A stretch of DNA of 64,000 nucleotides from Inia geoffrensis (lineage: Eukaryota > Chordata > Mammalia > Artiodactyla > Iniidae), in contig CM070904.1 in NCBI GenBank assembly GCA_036417435.1, positions 41,698,408-41,762,407 on the forward strand, in the 5' to 3' direction. Under the pieces are notes generated by a model. It was not told the origin of the DNA and ran no database searches. It saw only the letters and a program-made list of their open reading frames with translations. Positions 43,541 through 56,760 of the stretch are shown one piece after another. Each line of letters starts with the position of its first letter. The stretch's first letter is position 1. The position numbers and the translations under genes were made by a program.

Positions 43541-45861
43541 TTCCCTCACATCTTTAACCCCTTTGATTTCCTCTATGTTGCCTAAGAACACAGCAGCTAA
43601 AATATATATATATATATAAACCAAAAAACTAATCAGTCTTAAACATATTTGACTTTCCTAATTTTTATTTAACTGGTCTCCTCAGACACAATTTATCTTT
43701 GTTCCCTCTTTTTGGTCGCCTCTATACCCTCCCTGCTACATCATATTAAAGTGAGTCCAAGAGGGGTCTATCTCATTTGGATTGTTTATGGGATGGATTT
43801 TCATTGAGTGAGAGCATTCATAGTGGGTTAAGAACCATCATTTTCCCTTTGGACAAACGATAATCCAGGCGATAACAGGATTATTAAATAAAACAAATAA
43901 ATAATAATAAAAATATCTTAATTACTTTAAAATAAAAAAATTAATAATAAAAATAATTTTTAAACAAATAAAATCATATAAGAATAGATGAGCAGACTGG
44001 TACAATAATTATTAAGAGTAACCGGTGGGAGAAAGTGGAAGTCAATAGAATGTTTTATCCCATCTATAAGATGAAGGAAGGACAGTGTGTGATAAGATAC
44101 ATTACATGATATATATTAAATATGACAAAATTTCTTGGTTTCCTCTATCAGCACATTGAATTAAAATTTCATTTCTGCTGTATGATTCTTTATTTCTACA
44201 ATCAGCAGAAAGGGTCAATAGGTATTTCTGTCAAGTTTTGTGAATAAATCCAGTAAGTGAAAAGGATTGTTTTGAAGTAGATACTTAATGTTTCCCTTCA
44301 TCGGCCTGAATTAAAGGTGAGACTCAACTGTCTCATTACAGTGCACTTCCTTATCTTATAATTAAAAGGTGATGATGAATAGAAATGCATTAACACATAA
44401 TAAGGCCCAGAATGTATCATAAAATATTAGCTAATGCTTTCCTTTTCCTGGTAATTGATGTTTGGGATAGTTTCTTATCTATTTAAGAAATAGGCTGTAT
44501 TAGTCCCAAAGTCATGTGACTCAATGTTCTATAATTTACATAAGCCCAGTTCTAAGCTAAGGTGCTTACTGCTGTTAAAGCCATTAATTTTTTGGATGAT
44601 TAAAAATAAGAGCTATGGATTAACAATAATTGTCTCTTAGAAAGGTCAGTGGTTCAAGGAAATAGTTAATTACACTGAAAGAGTAAGAAGAAGGACGTCA
44701 AAGAGAATGTATTTTTTCAACTACAAAACTGAGTAAAAGTGATCCAACCTGGGAGATTTACTAATTCATAGCAATTAAGTAGTTAATTAGAAGTCTGTAA
44801 TTATCTTTGCCACATCATTAAGAACTCTGTACAGATTTCCCAGGATAACTTTTTGGAAACCCTACGTATCTTGGTTATTGCCATTTCATGAGGAAACTGC
44901 TTTCAATGTGTTAGAGGAGTGTCTCATTAAAACTTTGCTCAGCCGTCTGTGGAAGCACAAGTTGATTCCTATGAGCCTAATGGTTTTGGGTTTGCTGGTG
45001 AAGTGTGACTGAAAGGGCACAGGATAACATAAGTAACTCTCTGATTTCTGACCACCAGGGCAGATATTGACCCAGTAGGCACAGGTTTAGTCTTATTGCT
45101 TACTTGTGCAGGTATACATTCTGATTGGCTGTGGCATTGTTCTGACTGGTCAATGTCCATGCTGTTTTAGTTTGTAAACATTATGAAGATCATCTGTTCT
45201 GCAGATGGATGACTACCCTTACAGGAAGCTAGAACCCATAACAAGATAATGACTCCAGGCCACCTATCTTGGCAATGATATGGAAGCTCAACCTTACTTC
45301 TATCTATGACTATAACAGCCTAAACCCATGAAGACAAGACCCTCCAAAAATGATCAAAATGCAAAATGGTGGTAGAGCTCTACTTTTCCATATTTTGTTT
45401 GATAGGCAGGTCCTGTGATTATTAGGAATACTGTCAGCAAGCTTTCCAGAGTATTTGCAAATGTAGTGGCTACAGGGCTGTAAATAGGTAAATAGCAAAA
45501 GAGTAGTAATACCAACCTCATCAGGTGATATAGGGAGAATGAAATTAATGGATGTATAACCTCTTAACCCAACTCTGGCATAGGGTAAGTATTCAATAAG
45601 TGGTAAAGAATATGAGAAATATTTCCCTGTTTTTCAGACAGATTGCTACTTAATATTTAACAATATATATTAATATTTCTTCACCAAATGAATGCACTGG
45701 GATGTTTTTAATGGCCTAATTATAGTTAGACATTTAGGTTATTTTGAAATTTTTGCAATTGTAAACAAACTCATCATGAACACCTGTATGCATAACACTG
45801 TTTCTGCATTTTGCGTTATTCTTCATTCTAGATTTTGCCAACTGGATTGGCTGCATTTAAC
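43541..45861. other. Long AT-rich unique stretch
   Basis: No transposon or gene is recognised over 2.3 kb. A short (AT)n lies at about 43602-43617 and an A/T-only AATAA-rich patch at about 43885-43975. The part from 44250 to 44900 is free of any visible repeat and rich in TAATTA-type words. Confidence 0.55.
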
Positions 45862-45874
45862 GGGTATACTTTTT

Positions 45875-46091
45875 TTTTTTTGCGGTACTTGGGCCTCTCA
45901 CTGTTGTGGCCTCTCCTGTTGTGGAGCACAGGCTCCGGACGCACAGGCTCTGGACGTGCAGGCTCAGCAGCCATGGCTCACAGGCCCAGCCGCTCCGCGG
46001 CATGTGGGATCTTCCCGGACCGGGGCACGAACCCGCGTCACCTGCATCGGCAGGCGGACTCTCAACCACTGCGCCACCAGAGAAGCCCAAG
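45875..46091 (-). mobile_element. Cetacean-type SINE with internal duplication
   Basis: T tract, SINE body and head '...gccaccagagaagccc'. Flanked by GGGTATACTTTTT / GGGTATACTTTT at 45862-45874 and 46092-46104. Inside, the 'caggctccggacgcacagg' unit is followed by a second, similar 'ctctggacgtgcaggct', an extra copy of about 16 bp not present in the other eight elements. Confidence 0.95.
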
Positions 46092-46104
46092 GGGTATACT
46101 TTTT

Positions 46105-46829
46105 AAACACTCTATTACAAATAGCCTTTCTCTCCTTATTTACCATCTACTAACTGATAACAGTGAACTACATCTGGTGCCTGACTTTATGTTTAGAGAT
46201 TTGTCATATTTGTAAAAAAGATTAATAAAAGTACTACATAGCATGTCAAAAATGTGGAAAAACTATGATGCAGAAACTAAGGACCAAAATTTCAGACTTA
46301 AAGTAGGAACTGAATCTGGAATTGTGAATTCAAGGAATAATTTAGATCATTTCATCAGAAAAAAAAGATAGGAATATATAACAGTATACTTGCATACAAT
46401 AAACAAATGAATTTTGCTGGAATGAATGGTTCATTCCTATACAGAAATAACAGAGTATCAAAAGTAGGCAGAGACCAGATAGGAAAGCACCTTGAATATA
46501 AGCTAAGACATCTTAGCTTTATTATCCAGGCGATTTGAAGAAAAGTCAAGATTTCTCAGTATGAGGTGAACATGCAACAAGTCATTATAGGAATCTGTGA
46601 TTTTTAGATTCCAAGTAGGGTATAGATTGTAAGTGGTTTTAAAAAGCAAAATGCCAGAAGTCATTGATTTGTCATTAAGAATCTAGAAGGGGTTTGCTAT
46701 AGAAAAGAGAAAGTACTTGAAAGAAATAACTATAATTCTTCTTTTATGTGTTAAGAATGTTGGATTAAATATAATATTTAAATTTTAACAGATAATAAAA
46801 TTAAAAATAACCATACCTGACATTTTTAG
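46105..46829 (-). mobile_element. Probable antisense L2 fragment (46440-46560) in unique sequence
   Basis: 'agaccagataggaaagcacc' and 'agctttattatccaggcgat' match the antisense L2 order around the segment that also occurs near 1990-2040. The remainder shows nothing recognisable. Confidence 0.4.
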
Positions 46830-47050
46830 TGCTTGCTATGTGTCAGGCATTGAATGAAGTATTTTATGTTCTTTATCTTGTTTAATCTTCCCCCAAACCT
46901 TTTATGGTAGGAATTATGATTATCTCAACTTCATAAAAGAGGAAATAGCAGTTTACAGAAGTTAAGTTCCTTATTTCATGCAGATAATGAGTGACAAAAC
47001 CAGGATTTGAACCCAGTTCTACCTGGCTCTAGAGTATATACACTATCTTC
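46830..47050 (-). mobile_element. MIR remnant, antisense
   Basis: 'gtgcttgctatgtgtcaggc', 'gttctttatcttgtttaatc', 'tatggtaggaattatgatta' and 'aaaaccaggatttgaaccca' follow antisense MIR order closely. Confidence 0.9.
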
Positions 47051-47119
47051 CTTCAAGTGTGGACACATTCATGATGAGTATAATTTAGTTATTAAAAGAA
47101 CTATATAGAAGTCCAGGCA

Positions 47120-47325
47120 GGGCTTCCCTGGTGGCACAGTGGTTGAGAGTCCGCCTGCCGATGCAGGGGACACGGGATCATGCCCCGGTCCGGGAAGATC
47201 CCACATGCCACGGAGCGGCTGAGCCTGTGAGCCATGGCCGCTGAGCTTGCACGTCTGGAGCCTGTGCTCCACAACGGGAGAGGCCACAACAGTGAGAGGC
47301 CTGCGTACTGAAAAAAAAAAAAAAA
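47120..47325 (+). mobile_element. Cetacean-type tRNA-derived SINE, sense
   Basis: Sense copy, so the Pol III boxes read directly. The A box is TGGCACAGTGG at 47132-47142 and the B box GGATCATGCCC at 47175-47185, close to tRNA consensus. It ends in an A tract. Flanking AAGTCCAGGCA occurs at 47109-47119 and 47326-47336. Confidence 0.97.
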
Positions 47326-47339
47326 AAGTCCAGGCAAAG

Positions 47340-47545
47340 GGTGGCTCCAGGAGAAATAGAGATGAGGTACGGATGCAAGCTAAATCACTAAATTGAATTC
47401 TAGAAGAGAGATGAGGATCCAAGGACAACTTCAAGTGTTTGATTATGGGAAAGAGTAGGGCCACTAATGGAAATAGTATTATAAAAACTAGAGAACAAGC
47501 TGGTTTCCAGTAATAAAATAAGTTTTGGTTTAACAACAAGAAAAC
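47340..47545 (-). mobile_element. L2 fragment, antisense
   Basis: 'gaggatccaaggacaacttc', 'aagtgtttgattatgggaaa' and 'gggccactaatggaaatagt' follow the antisense L2 ORF2 order seen also at 17690-17970. Confidence 0.5.
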
Positions 47546-49499
47546 AGTATGGGCTCATTTTAGGCCAAATCCAAGTTTTAGAATTATATCCTTTGAGCCT
47601 AGCAATCCCCAAAATAATGTTAATAGGTTTATATAAATTGTTCCTAGACGGTGGCTTGAGCACAGTGCTTAGCTTCTCTTCTTCCTAAGATAAGAATACA
47701 CAGCAATAACTAAACATACTGTTTGATGAAGTAGTTCAACTACTGTGGGGATTGGTGCCCTGACTCAAAGATATCTGGCTTCAGTCATTTAAAATTTCCC
47801 CAACTAATGGGATAGTTTATCTACTTCTCCCTTAGTTATTCCCGCCAATTTACAATGCCCATTCATGTAAACCAAAGCCTCCATCAACTTTTCAACTGCC
47901 TTTTTCTTAACTATGAATAGAAACCCAAAAATCCATAGGCATACAAGAAAAGTCGACAATATGAATACAAAAAAGAAACTAAAAATACACAGGAAGGAAG
48001 GTCAAAAGGGTGAACAGAGAAAGTGGTTAATTCCAAGACTAGGAAATAAAATAATAATTAAGAAAAAATGATATTGATTACTACCTACAGAGAGTCCAGA
48101 ATATATTGAATTTATAAAAGCAGCATTATACACCTTAGAAGTCATCACTTCTAATGTCTTTTGTTGATATTGTTTGTTAAAAAGAAAAATGTTTGGATGA
48201 ATCCTACAGGCCTTAGAGCTTTTGACATGAAAATGTCAGTATTAATTGTCAGTACCTTTTTAGAAAATATCATTGAATAACTATAGCTGTGACACAACAA
48301 TGCAAGGCAGTTTTTGATTTAAAGCATTTTCCTTTATCACAAATTACATATCCTTCAACTAAGGTTGCAATTAAAGTAAAGTTACCCCTATGAACCCTTT
48401 GAGAAGGCCTAAAATATATTCCATGATCCTAGCAGGTATCTCTTAGAAACACCACATCTCACCAAAGTTCTTCCTAGGCAACCTGTAGCAGTATAATAAG
48501 GTTTAAATAATATTCTCCTGAAGCACTCACAGTTCACGGAAAGTCACCTGTCATGGGTAATTAATCCAGAAAGTGAATTTCCTTTATATCTTCAAATCTT
48601 TGTAGTTGTGATATAAAAATCTACATATGGAATTAGGAGAAGGGGATTAAAATTACAGCTGCTTACCATTTGACTTTTAAAAAATCAATTACCAGTCTCA
48701 GTATTTGGTTTCTGCCTAAAACATGAACACAATAATATCTTTGTAGCATAACTTGCTAAAAAATTAATTAAATATTTTAAAGTACTTATCATGGTGATTA
48801 GCATATCGAAACTATTATATTGAACATACCCTTTTTACATAGACATAAACTAAAATTTCCATATAAAATTATATATAATGATTTTTAACCTTTATCATTG
48901 TCAAGAAGTCATCCACTATGTACATATAGTATTTTATCTAACCAAACAAGTCAGGCTTTATTGAAAAATCTCTGTCTACTCCAAACCATCTAGAGAGAGA
49001 CGGATATTAATTCTGAGCAAACAACCCCCAAACAAACAAAAACAAATATACAACATAATATCATATGACCCTCATGATAAAAAATGGGGTTTTAATAATG
49101 TAAAACCCAAGTTTCATCCCCAATTCTGTCATATGTGAACAATAATTACTTTTTCCTCTAATGTAAAATTTAAAAATCTGAAATAATGACTTCTAAGATC
49201 TATAATGCTCTGGAATTCAAACTCTGAACATTTCTAATAATCATTCAACCTAGACCATAATCTAAATTGAATTAGTTCAAAACATAGAATTTATTTTTTT
49301 TAGTGTTCTCTTTATAGTTTCTATGAGTATTTTTGGAATAGCAAATCTAATTTTGAGCAAAATTATAATATCTCTTGATTAATTATACAGACAAAATATT
49401 TATGATCTTCATAAAACTTTATCTTATAGACACAGTGATGCTATTGCAAATGTCACCAACAGAATTACAACCAAATGTATTGTTGAATATTCTTAGCAA
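47546..49499. other. Long AT-rich unique stretch
   Basis: No gene or transposon is recognised over almost 2 kb. Open frames are short because of frequent stops. Confidence 0.55.
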
Positions 49500-50460
49500 A
49501 ATTCCTTAAAATGTTAAACATTAGAGTTACCATGTGACCCAGCATGTCCAGTCTTATACACCCAAGAGAAGTATAAACATATGTCTACACAAAAAACTTG
49601 TACATGGATGGCCATAGCAGCATTATTCATAATAGTCAAAAAGCAGAAACTACCTACATTTCTACCAACTGATGAATAAATAAAAATGTAGTATACCCAT
49701 ATAACGAAATATTATTTGGTAAAATAAAAGGAATGGAATACTGACACATGCTATACGATGAACCTTAAAAACATTAGGCTATGTGTATGATTCCATTCAT
49801 ATGAAACATCCAGAATAGGCAAATTTACAGAGACAGAGAGTAGATGAGTGGCTGTCCAGAGCTGAGGGATAATGGGGAGTGACTGCTAATGGGTATGGCA
49901 ATTTGAGAGTATCTATCAAAAAGTTTACAGAACTTAATTTTTGAGTCAGTAATCTACTTTCAGAGATCTAAAGTGTACAAAGAAAGTGAGCAATTAAACA
50001 TGTTATGAGAAAATTGTTTATTAACACATTGTTTGCAGCAGTGAGAAAATATATTAATTCTGTGGAATATTATGCAGCATTTACAAATTATAATAATATG
50101 TACAGACTTGGAAAGAGACCAAAGTCATATATAAACTATACAGATTGAGATATAGAGATATGCCTTTTATATGATAATATGTATATGGCATATAGCAATA
50201 TACATGTCAAGATATGCATTTATACAACATACATATATCATATATAAGATATATCATATATATATAATGCATATGCCACATAATTATACATATAATGATT
50301 CCACTGATGTTAAGGACAAAAATAAGTTATGCACATCAGTACATAGACACAGACTGAAAGGAGGCTTAACTGACTGTCAAAGAACAGTTATTTCTGGGGA
50401 CTGAAGATTGGGAGGTAACCAAGAGGGTTTTTTATATGCTACTCTGTATGCTTTATATTG
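49500..50460 (+). mobile_element. Old L1M ORF2/3' UTR fragments, sense
   Basis: 'agagttaccatgtgacccag', 'catggatggccatagcagca', 'cattattcataatagtcaaa' and 'gatgagtggctgtccagagc' form the ORF2 C-terminus and 3' UTR of an old L1. A second L1-like piece ('ggaatattatgcagcattta') lies near 50062. An A/T-rich palindromic stretch (ATATCATATATAAGATATAT type) lies at about 50160-50300. Confidence 0.75.
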
Positions 50461-50743
50461 ATATTTGAAATACCACTTTCATATTATAATATATTCATGT
50501 ACTATTCATGTCATTAGAAAGAAGGACTAATATTTTTAAATAACCACAGCAAAAATCTTTTTCCCACACAAAAGGATTCTTTTAGTGAATAAATTATCCC
50601 AATATACTAAAAAAATCCAAGTAATCAGGTAAACCACCTCATTTCCCTCAATAGACATCAGGTCCCAACAGGTTTGGGGAGCCAAAGTATTTGGGACCCA
50701 GTCTGAGGAAGAGGATTAAAAAACTAAAGTCAACCCAGTTGTC
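50461..50743. other. Unique spacer
   Basis: Nothing recognised before the SINE. Confidence 0.5.
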
Positions 50744-50757
50744 AAAAGAACGTGTCA

Positions 50758-50954
50758 GGGCTTCCCTGGTGGCACAGTGGTTGAGAGTCTGCCTGCCAAT
50801 GCAGGCGACACGGGTTCATGCCCCAGTCTGGGAAGATCCCACATGCCGCAGAGTGGCTAGGCCCATGAGCCATGGCTGCTTAGCCTGCGTGTCCAGAGCC
50901 TGTGCTCCACAACGGGAGAGGCCACAACAGTGAGAGAGAGGCCCGTGTACCGCA
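50758..50954 (+). mobile_element. Cetacean-type tRNA-derived SINE, sense, short tail
   Basis: Sense copy from 'gggcttccctggtggcacag' to 'gcccgtgtaccgca'. A perfect 14 bp duplication AAAAGAACGTGTCA lies at 50744-50757 and 50955-50968. The A tail is almost absent, because the A's next to the right flank belong to the duplication. Confidence 0.96.
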
Positions 50955-50968
50955 AAAAGAACGTGTCA

Positions 50969-52240
50969 AAAGAAATCCACTAGAAAGAGAGGCTAGATTA
51001 ATTGATTCTCATTTTTATAATTTTAAAAAGACTTGCCAGTTGGAAAACTATAACTTATTCTCATCCTTACCATTTTTGTAGGATGCAGTACATAATAGAT
51101 GACTGTATGAATCATGGACCTGGACAGGAAACAAACGGTGTAGAGAGCATGGCTATTGAAAGAATTTAATGAGGGGACTACTTAGAAAGCAGGAGGCCAG
51201 GTTAAGGGAACCAACAAGAAAACATGAAGCATAAAGGAATACAACAGTATAAAGCCATTACTGCTGCAAGGTCTGAAGTGAAGAGCGTAAGTGGTTGCCA
51301 GAAACTGTGAGAGCTACAGCTGTAACAGAAGGTTGCCCAACAGGAGCCTTGGGTGTAGTTGGAGCAGCACAACTACTGTTAACTGGTGAGAGGCAATCTC
51401 ACCAGTTAGGAATCTCATCAGAGGAATATAGAACTTTTTCTCCTTCTGCCCTCTGACCATCTGCCAATGCCCTCCTTAGTCATATCCAAAGGGCAAATGA
51501 CACAGGAACAGGATGAAAAAGGGTTGAAAGGGGATTAATAACCAGTGCTATCACCTGCTTTAACTATAAGGTATTTGTTCTTTTAAAATGAACTGATATT
51601 GGGACATCACTGTGCTATTCTGGTCCTATCTTACTTTGCCATTGTCATGTAAATATCACAGGAATAAAAATGCAAAATGAAGTGCACTTAATTACTCAAC
51701 CACAATGGAAATGTGTTTAAAAGATGCAAGCATAGGCTCTGCAAAAGCTAGAATATTACAGGGACAATTCACATGTTTGTTCTAGCTAGTATAATTAGAA
51801 ACCATAAAGTAATTCTCCCATCTTTGTCATGAGGCTGAGACAATTTTCAGCTGTCCCATTATTCCTCATCGGAAAGAAGACAATATGTAAGCCATGGTTA
51901 TATTTTGCAAGGTTTTTGTTGTTGTTGTTGTTGTTGTTTGGGCTTTTTTTGTTTTGCTTTGTTTTTTGTAGGAACACAGTGGTAGATCTGAATTCAAATG
52001 ATGTCTCTAGAATAAACCAATAGCTGCTCTTTAGGAATCCTAAATATTAGTTAGGAAGATACTATATAGATGTAATTTCCTTTGAATGTGAGTAAAGTAA
52101 AAATTTGAACACTAATGCATTTTATTGATTAATCAAAAAAGCACCCATTCCATTGTAAATCCAAATATCATCCTATAGGACTTTAAATAAACATGTAAGT
52201 GTATTGTAATGTGCAAAGTGCAATGTAAAGAAATACTGTA
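50969..52240. other. Unique sequence with a (GTT)n tract
   Basis: No gene is supported. A (GTT)n microsatellite of about seven units, followed by T-rich sequence, lies at about 51914-51970. Confidence 0.55.
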
Positions 52241-52244
52241 AAGT

Positions 52245-54200
52245 ACAGGAGTGACCATAATGGCAGAGTAGGAAGACCCTGAGCTCACCTCCTCCCATGG
52301 GTACTCCAAAATTACAACTATTTGCAGAGCAACTATTGATGAGGAAGACTTGAAGACTAGCAGAAAAGATCTTCTACAACTAAGGATATAAAGAAGAAAG
52401 TACGACAAGATGGGTAGGAGGGGCAGAGATAGAAGATCATCAAGACTCACACCCACAGGTGAGTAATCCAATAGAATAGTTACAATTGCACAGGTTCTCC
52501 CCAAGTCTCAAGGAATCTGAGCTCCACATTGGGCTCCCCAGCTTGGAGCTCATATACTGGGAAGATAAGCCCTCAGAACGTTTGATTCTGAGAGCCAGTG
52601 GGGCTTACTTTCAGGAGAGCCAGAAGGCTGTCAGAAATAGACTCTGTTCTTAAAGGGTGCATGCAAAATTTCACACACTTTGACACCCAAGGCAGAAGCA
52701 GTAATTTGACAGGAACCTGGGTGAGACCCACCTGCTGATCTTGGAGAGCCTCTCAGAGAGGCAGTAGGCAACTGAAGCTCACCCTGAGGATAAGACACTG
52801 GCAGCAGCCATTTTGGGGAGCTCATTCTGCCATGAGGACACTAGTGTTGGTAAATGCCATTTTGGAACCCTCCAAAGCTTATTAGTGCTGGGACCTGCCC
52901 AGCAGCAGGCTGCTGCCTTAATACCCACTGAGCCCCTAGGAGCCCTGGCACATGGCCCCACCCCACCAGAGGGCCCATGACCCAGACTCACCAACCAGGA
53001 ACTAGAAAAAGCAGAACAAACAAAACCTAATGTTAGTAGAAGTAAAAGGATCATAAAAATCAGAGCAAAAATAAATGAAATAGAGACTAGAAAAGATCAA
53101 TGAAACTAAAAGATAGTTTTTGGAAAAGATAAACAAAACAGATAAATTAATATACATAAATCTATTGCATTTCCATGGACTAACAATTAACTATCAAAAA
53201 GAGATATTAAGAAAATAATCCCATTTACAATCACGTCAAGAATAAAATACTTAAAATAAACCTACCTAAGAAGGTAAAAGCTTATACTCCAAAAACTGTA
53301 AGACACCAATGAAAGAAAATGAAGAGACACAAACAGATCAAAAGATATTCTGGGCACATAGACTGGAAGAATTAATATTGTTAAAATGACAATACTACCC
53401 AAAGCAATCTACAGATTCAATACAACCCCTAACAAAATTTAATGGCATTTTTCACAGAACTAGAGCAAATAATTTAAAACTTTGTATGGAAACTCAAAAG
53501 ACCCCAAATACCCAAAACAATCTTGATAAAGAACAAAACTGCAGGTATCATGCTCCCTGATTTCAAACTATACTACAAAGCTACAGTAATCAAAGCAGTA
53601 TGGTACTGACAAAAAAACAGACACAAAAGCCCCAAAATGAACACACACTTATATGGTCAACTAACCCATGACAAAGGAGGCAAGAATATATACAATGGGG
53701 GAAAGACAGTCTCTCCAATAAATGGTATTGGGAAAACTGGACAGCTACATGTAAAGGAATAAAATTAGAACATTTTCTCACACCATATACAAAAATAAAC
53801 TCAAAATGGATTAGAGACAAATCCAAATTGCAGGACACTCTATAATACATCTGAACAGTATTCCTCAAAACTGTCAAGGTCATCAAAAGCAAGCAAAGTC
53901 TGAAGGACTTCCTCAGTCAAGAGGAGCTAAAGGATATATAACATCTAAATATAATGTAGTGTCCTGGATGGGATCCTGGGACAGGAAAAGGAAATCAGAT
54001 AAAAATTAAAGAACATCTGAAAAAACTATGGTCTTTAGTTAGTAGTAATATAGTAATTGAAATAAATGTGTCATACCAATGTAAGGTGTTACAGTAAGGA
54101 ATATTAGGTTTAGGACACATGGGAACTCTCTACTATCTTTGGGCTTTTTTTCATAAATCTAAAACTGTTTTAATATTAAAATTTTATTTAAAAAAAAAGT
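52245..54200 (+). mobile_element. Internally deleted old L1M, sense
   Basis: 52245-53000 has 5' UTR character ('ccataatggcagagtaggaa', 'cagcagccattttggggagc'). At about 53005 it jumps into ORF2 ('aaaaatcagagcaaaaataa'). Near 53150-53170 it jumps again to the part after the RT core ('tctattgcatttccatggac'). The C-terminal region follows to 53870, then an old 3' end ('ggatgggatcctgggacagg', 'gggaactctctactatcttt') closing in an A-rich tract. ORF1 and the RT active-site block are missing. Confidence 0.75.
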
Positions 54201-55889
54201 GAGGGTGGGGAGTTCACAGTATGGGGGATTGAAGTGAGAATGTGGAGTCTGCCATTTTATATTAATTTTGGCTTCTGAATCATGTAATGTTTTACATAGT
54301 GAAAACAATTAAACAAATTAAAAGGATCCAAAACTGTCAAATTATAAAAAAAGTGCAAAGATATTTGAAATTTCATTTAGTGTTGTTATTGTTAACAGAA
54401 ATAATGATACTATAATTTAAAAGCCATTTTTAACATTTGAAAATCCTGTGTTGTAGGAAGGATAAAGTAAATGAGTAAATTTGTTAATGCTGTTAGAAAT
54501 AGTATTATTCAGTGAATAAAAATATAAACATAAACATCATGTTAAAATTGAATTGAAAATATCAGAACTAACTTATGATATTTAAATACGTATGTGTGTA
54601 TGAGTATACTTCTAGCTCAGTTCACTGAACATTTCAGGGAGCAATCTCATGCTAGTGGCAATGGGTATAACTGGAACCCTTATTTGGTTTCTATATATCA
54701 CTCTTCACTAAAAACAATCAGAGCTACTGGCTAATTCCATGCTTGAGGCAGGTAAAATATAAGGTGAGTCTGGATATCTTAAGTTGTGTTTAAAAAAATG
54801 AATTGGACATCTTAAAAGGATATAGGAGAAACCCTGAAGGCTTCCCACTCATCAGTTTTGTATAATTTGGGCATCCAGCAGCAGCAGCATTACCATGATT
54901 GTAATAATTATATTTGATTGCAAGATATTACATAAATATTTTTTAGACTTTACATATAAGTCATATAATTGTATACACATTCCTATACATATATTTCCCA
55001 ATGAAACAAAGTAAAATGATTTATTCAACATTTTTCCACTGGTAAACTAGATTGATTTTCAGGGAAGCTTCTATTAAATATTGATCTAACTGCATTATCT
55101 TGGAACTTTTTCAAACAACAAAGCATACTAATCACTGTTAGGTCACATTCATATTAAATCAAAATTAGAAAAATGACTAGATAGCTAAATATTGCAGTGG
55201 TAGAATGTTTAGTTTAGTTCCAAATAGCATTCTCAAATATGAAAACTGAAAAATGCTTACAGTATAGGATTATCCTTTTGAGCAACCTTGTGTTTTTCAT
55301 AAGTCTATAAAAGACAATTTCCAAAATGTTACCTGAAATCTCAAACAGAAGAACAGCCCCTCAGAATATTTGGCTATTAGAACCCTCCTGTAATAGTTGA
55401 TGTTTGGCCTTCCTATTTTAATGTGGCTTTTCAAACTGACACAGCTGTGCTCACAGATGTGTCTAAGAGCTTCAGTGTATGACTGAAGCTTTTTCATCTA
55501 GGGATGGTTTTCTATTGGCAAACATAGCCTCTGCTATTTTTATAACCTACTTCTTGTTTGTCTTGGACATGCTCTGGAGACTTTGCTTAAAATGGGCACC
55601 CTCTTTTTGTTTGGGGTACATAAACTGTTTGGTTGGTTGCTATTGTCTGTGCCATGAGATTACCTACAGCTTAATCCAGGATAGGCTGATGCACTCTTGC
55701 TTGCCTCAGAAATTCATTACCTTTGTGATGGATTTTGCTAAAAAAAATCCAAAATCATTGGACATATATTATTAAAACATTTCTCATAATTCGTACTAAA
55801 AAAGTGTCCTTCATTGTGCAAAGCATATGTAGTTTATTATTATAAAATACTTTTCATTATAACAGACACACCATTATCAATTACATTCG
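54201..55889. other. AT-rich unique sequence
   Basis: No transposon is recognised. The 98-codon plus-strand frame at 55479-55775 has hydrophobic runs but no family I know, and is probably chance. Confidence 0.5.
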
Positions 55890-56760
55890 GGAGATTTTTT
55901 TCAGGGGTGGTGGCAATCAAAACAGCAGAGTAAGGACCTTCAAAAATGCCCATTTCTATAAAAGCAATGAGAAAACTGGCAAAGATGATCAAAATCAATG
56001 TTTTCAGAACTCTGAAAATAAGATTTGCAGCTATGCAAAGAAATGGTAGAACATCAATAAAAACATTTAGTTTTGTGACTCTTTTACCTGCTCTATTCCG
56101 ATTCCACCCCTCCAAATTTGCTATGGCTTTCAAAACAGCCTGCAATCTCAATGAAAAACAGCAGCCTGGTAGCCACTGTAAAGGGCATAATGGGTTAAAG
56201 CTCCTTGGAATTACTTTTGTAATTTTCTCAGAGAACTGTCATTATTTTATTAATCTGGTGGTTCCCTGGAAGACCCTACACACAGGCTGTCTTTATTTTA
56301 CCTGCCTCAGGGCTCACATAATATGAACAGCCTTTCTCCCACAGGTGATGAAAATATTTAGAGACAATTACTTAACTTCAAACTGCATGAGGTGGTAGAT
56401 AACAGAGGTACAAACAAGAGGCTAACCAAAAAGCTACAAAGGAAAAGTGGGGGAATAAGATGTCCATAGGGACTTTGAAAAGCCCTGACATTTTCCTTGG
56501 AATGTAACAGGACATGCCTGTGTCCAGCCTCTCACTTCTGGCTGAACTTGAGACTCTGTAAAAGCAGGAAGTGAATGCTAAGGTAGAGTTGTCACCTACC
56601 TGGTTTGGTGTTGAAGGCATACCTGAACACACACACATAACCCCTTGACAAAGACAGGGAGACATATTGGTTCCAGGCATTTAAGAAAATCTCTATCCAA
56701 TCATTAGCTGACCACTAAGCTAACTGAGCAGAGACTTGAGTGGCCATACACAACAAAGAG

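Noticed and set aside
45692..46215. Frames of 126-153 codons rich in Arg, Pro, Gly and Cys
   Set aside because: They are translations of the SINE at 45875-46091; the same peptide recurs at every SINE copy in the window.
47120..47190. tRNA gene suggested by A- and B-box motifs
   Set aside because: The motifs belong to the tRNA-derived head of the SINE. No cloverleaf with paired acceptor stem is present.
50160..50300. AT-rich palindromic stretch considered as an origin or matrix attachment site
   Set aside because: Simple-sequence character (ATATCATATA-type words) inside old L1 remnants; nothing specific supports a function.
55479..56326. Two frames of 98 and 126 codons with hydrophobic segments, considered as small membrane proteins
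   Set aside because: The second lies in the 5' UTR-like part of the old L1ME element. The first has no homology I recognise and no supporting signals.
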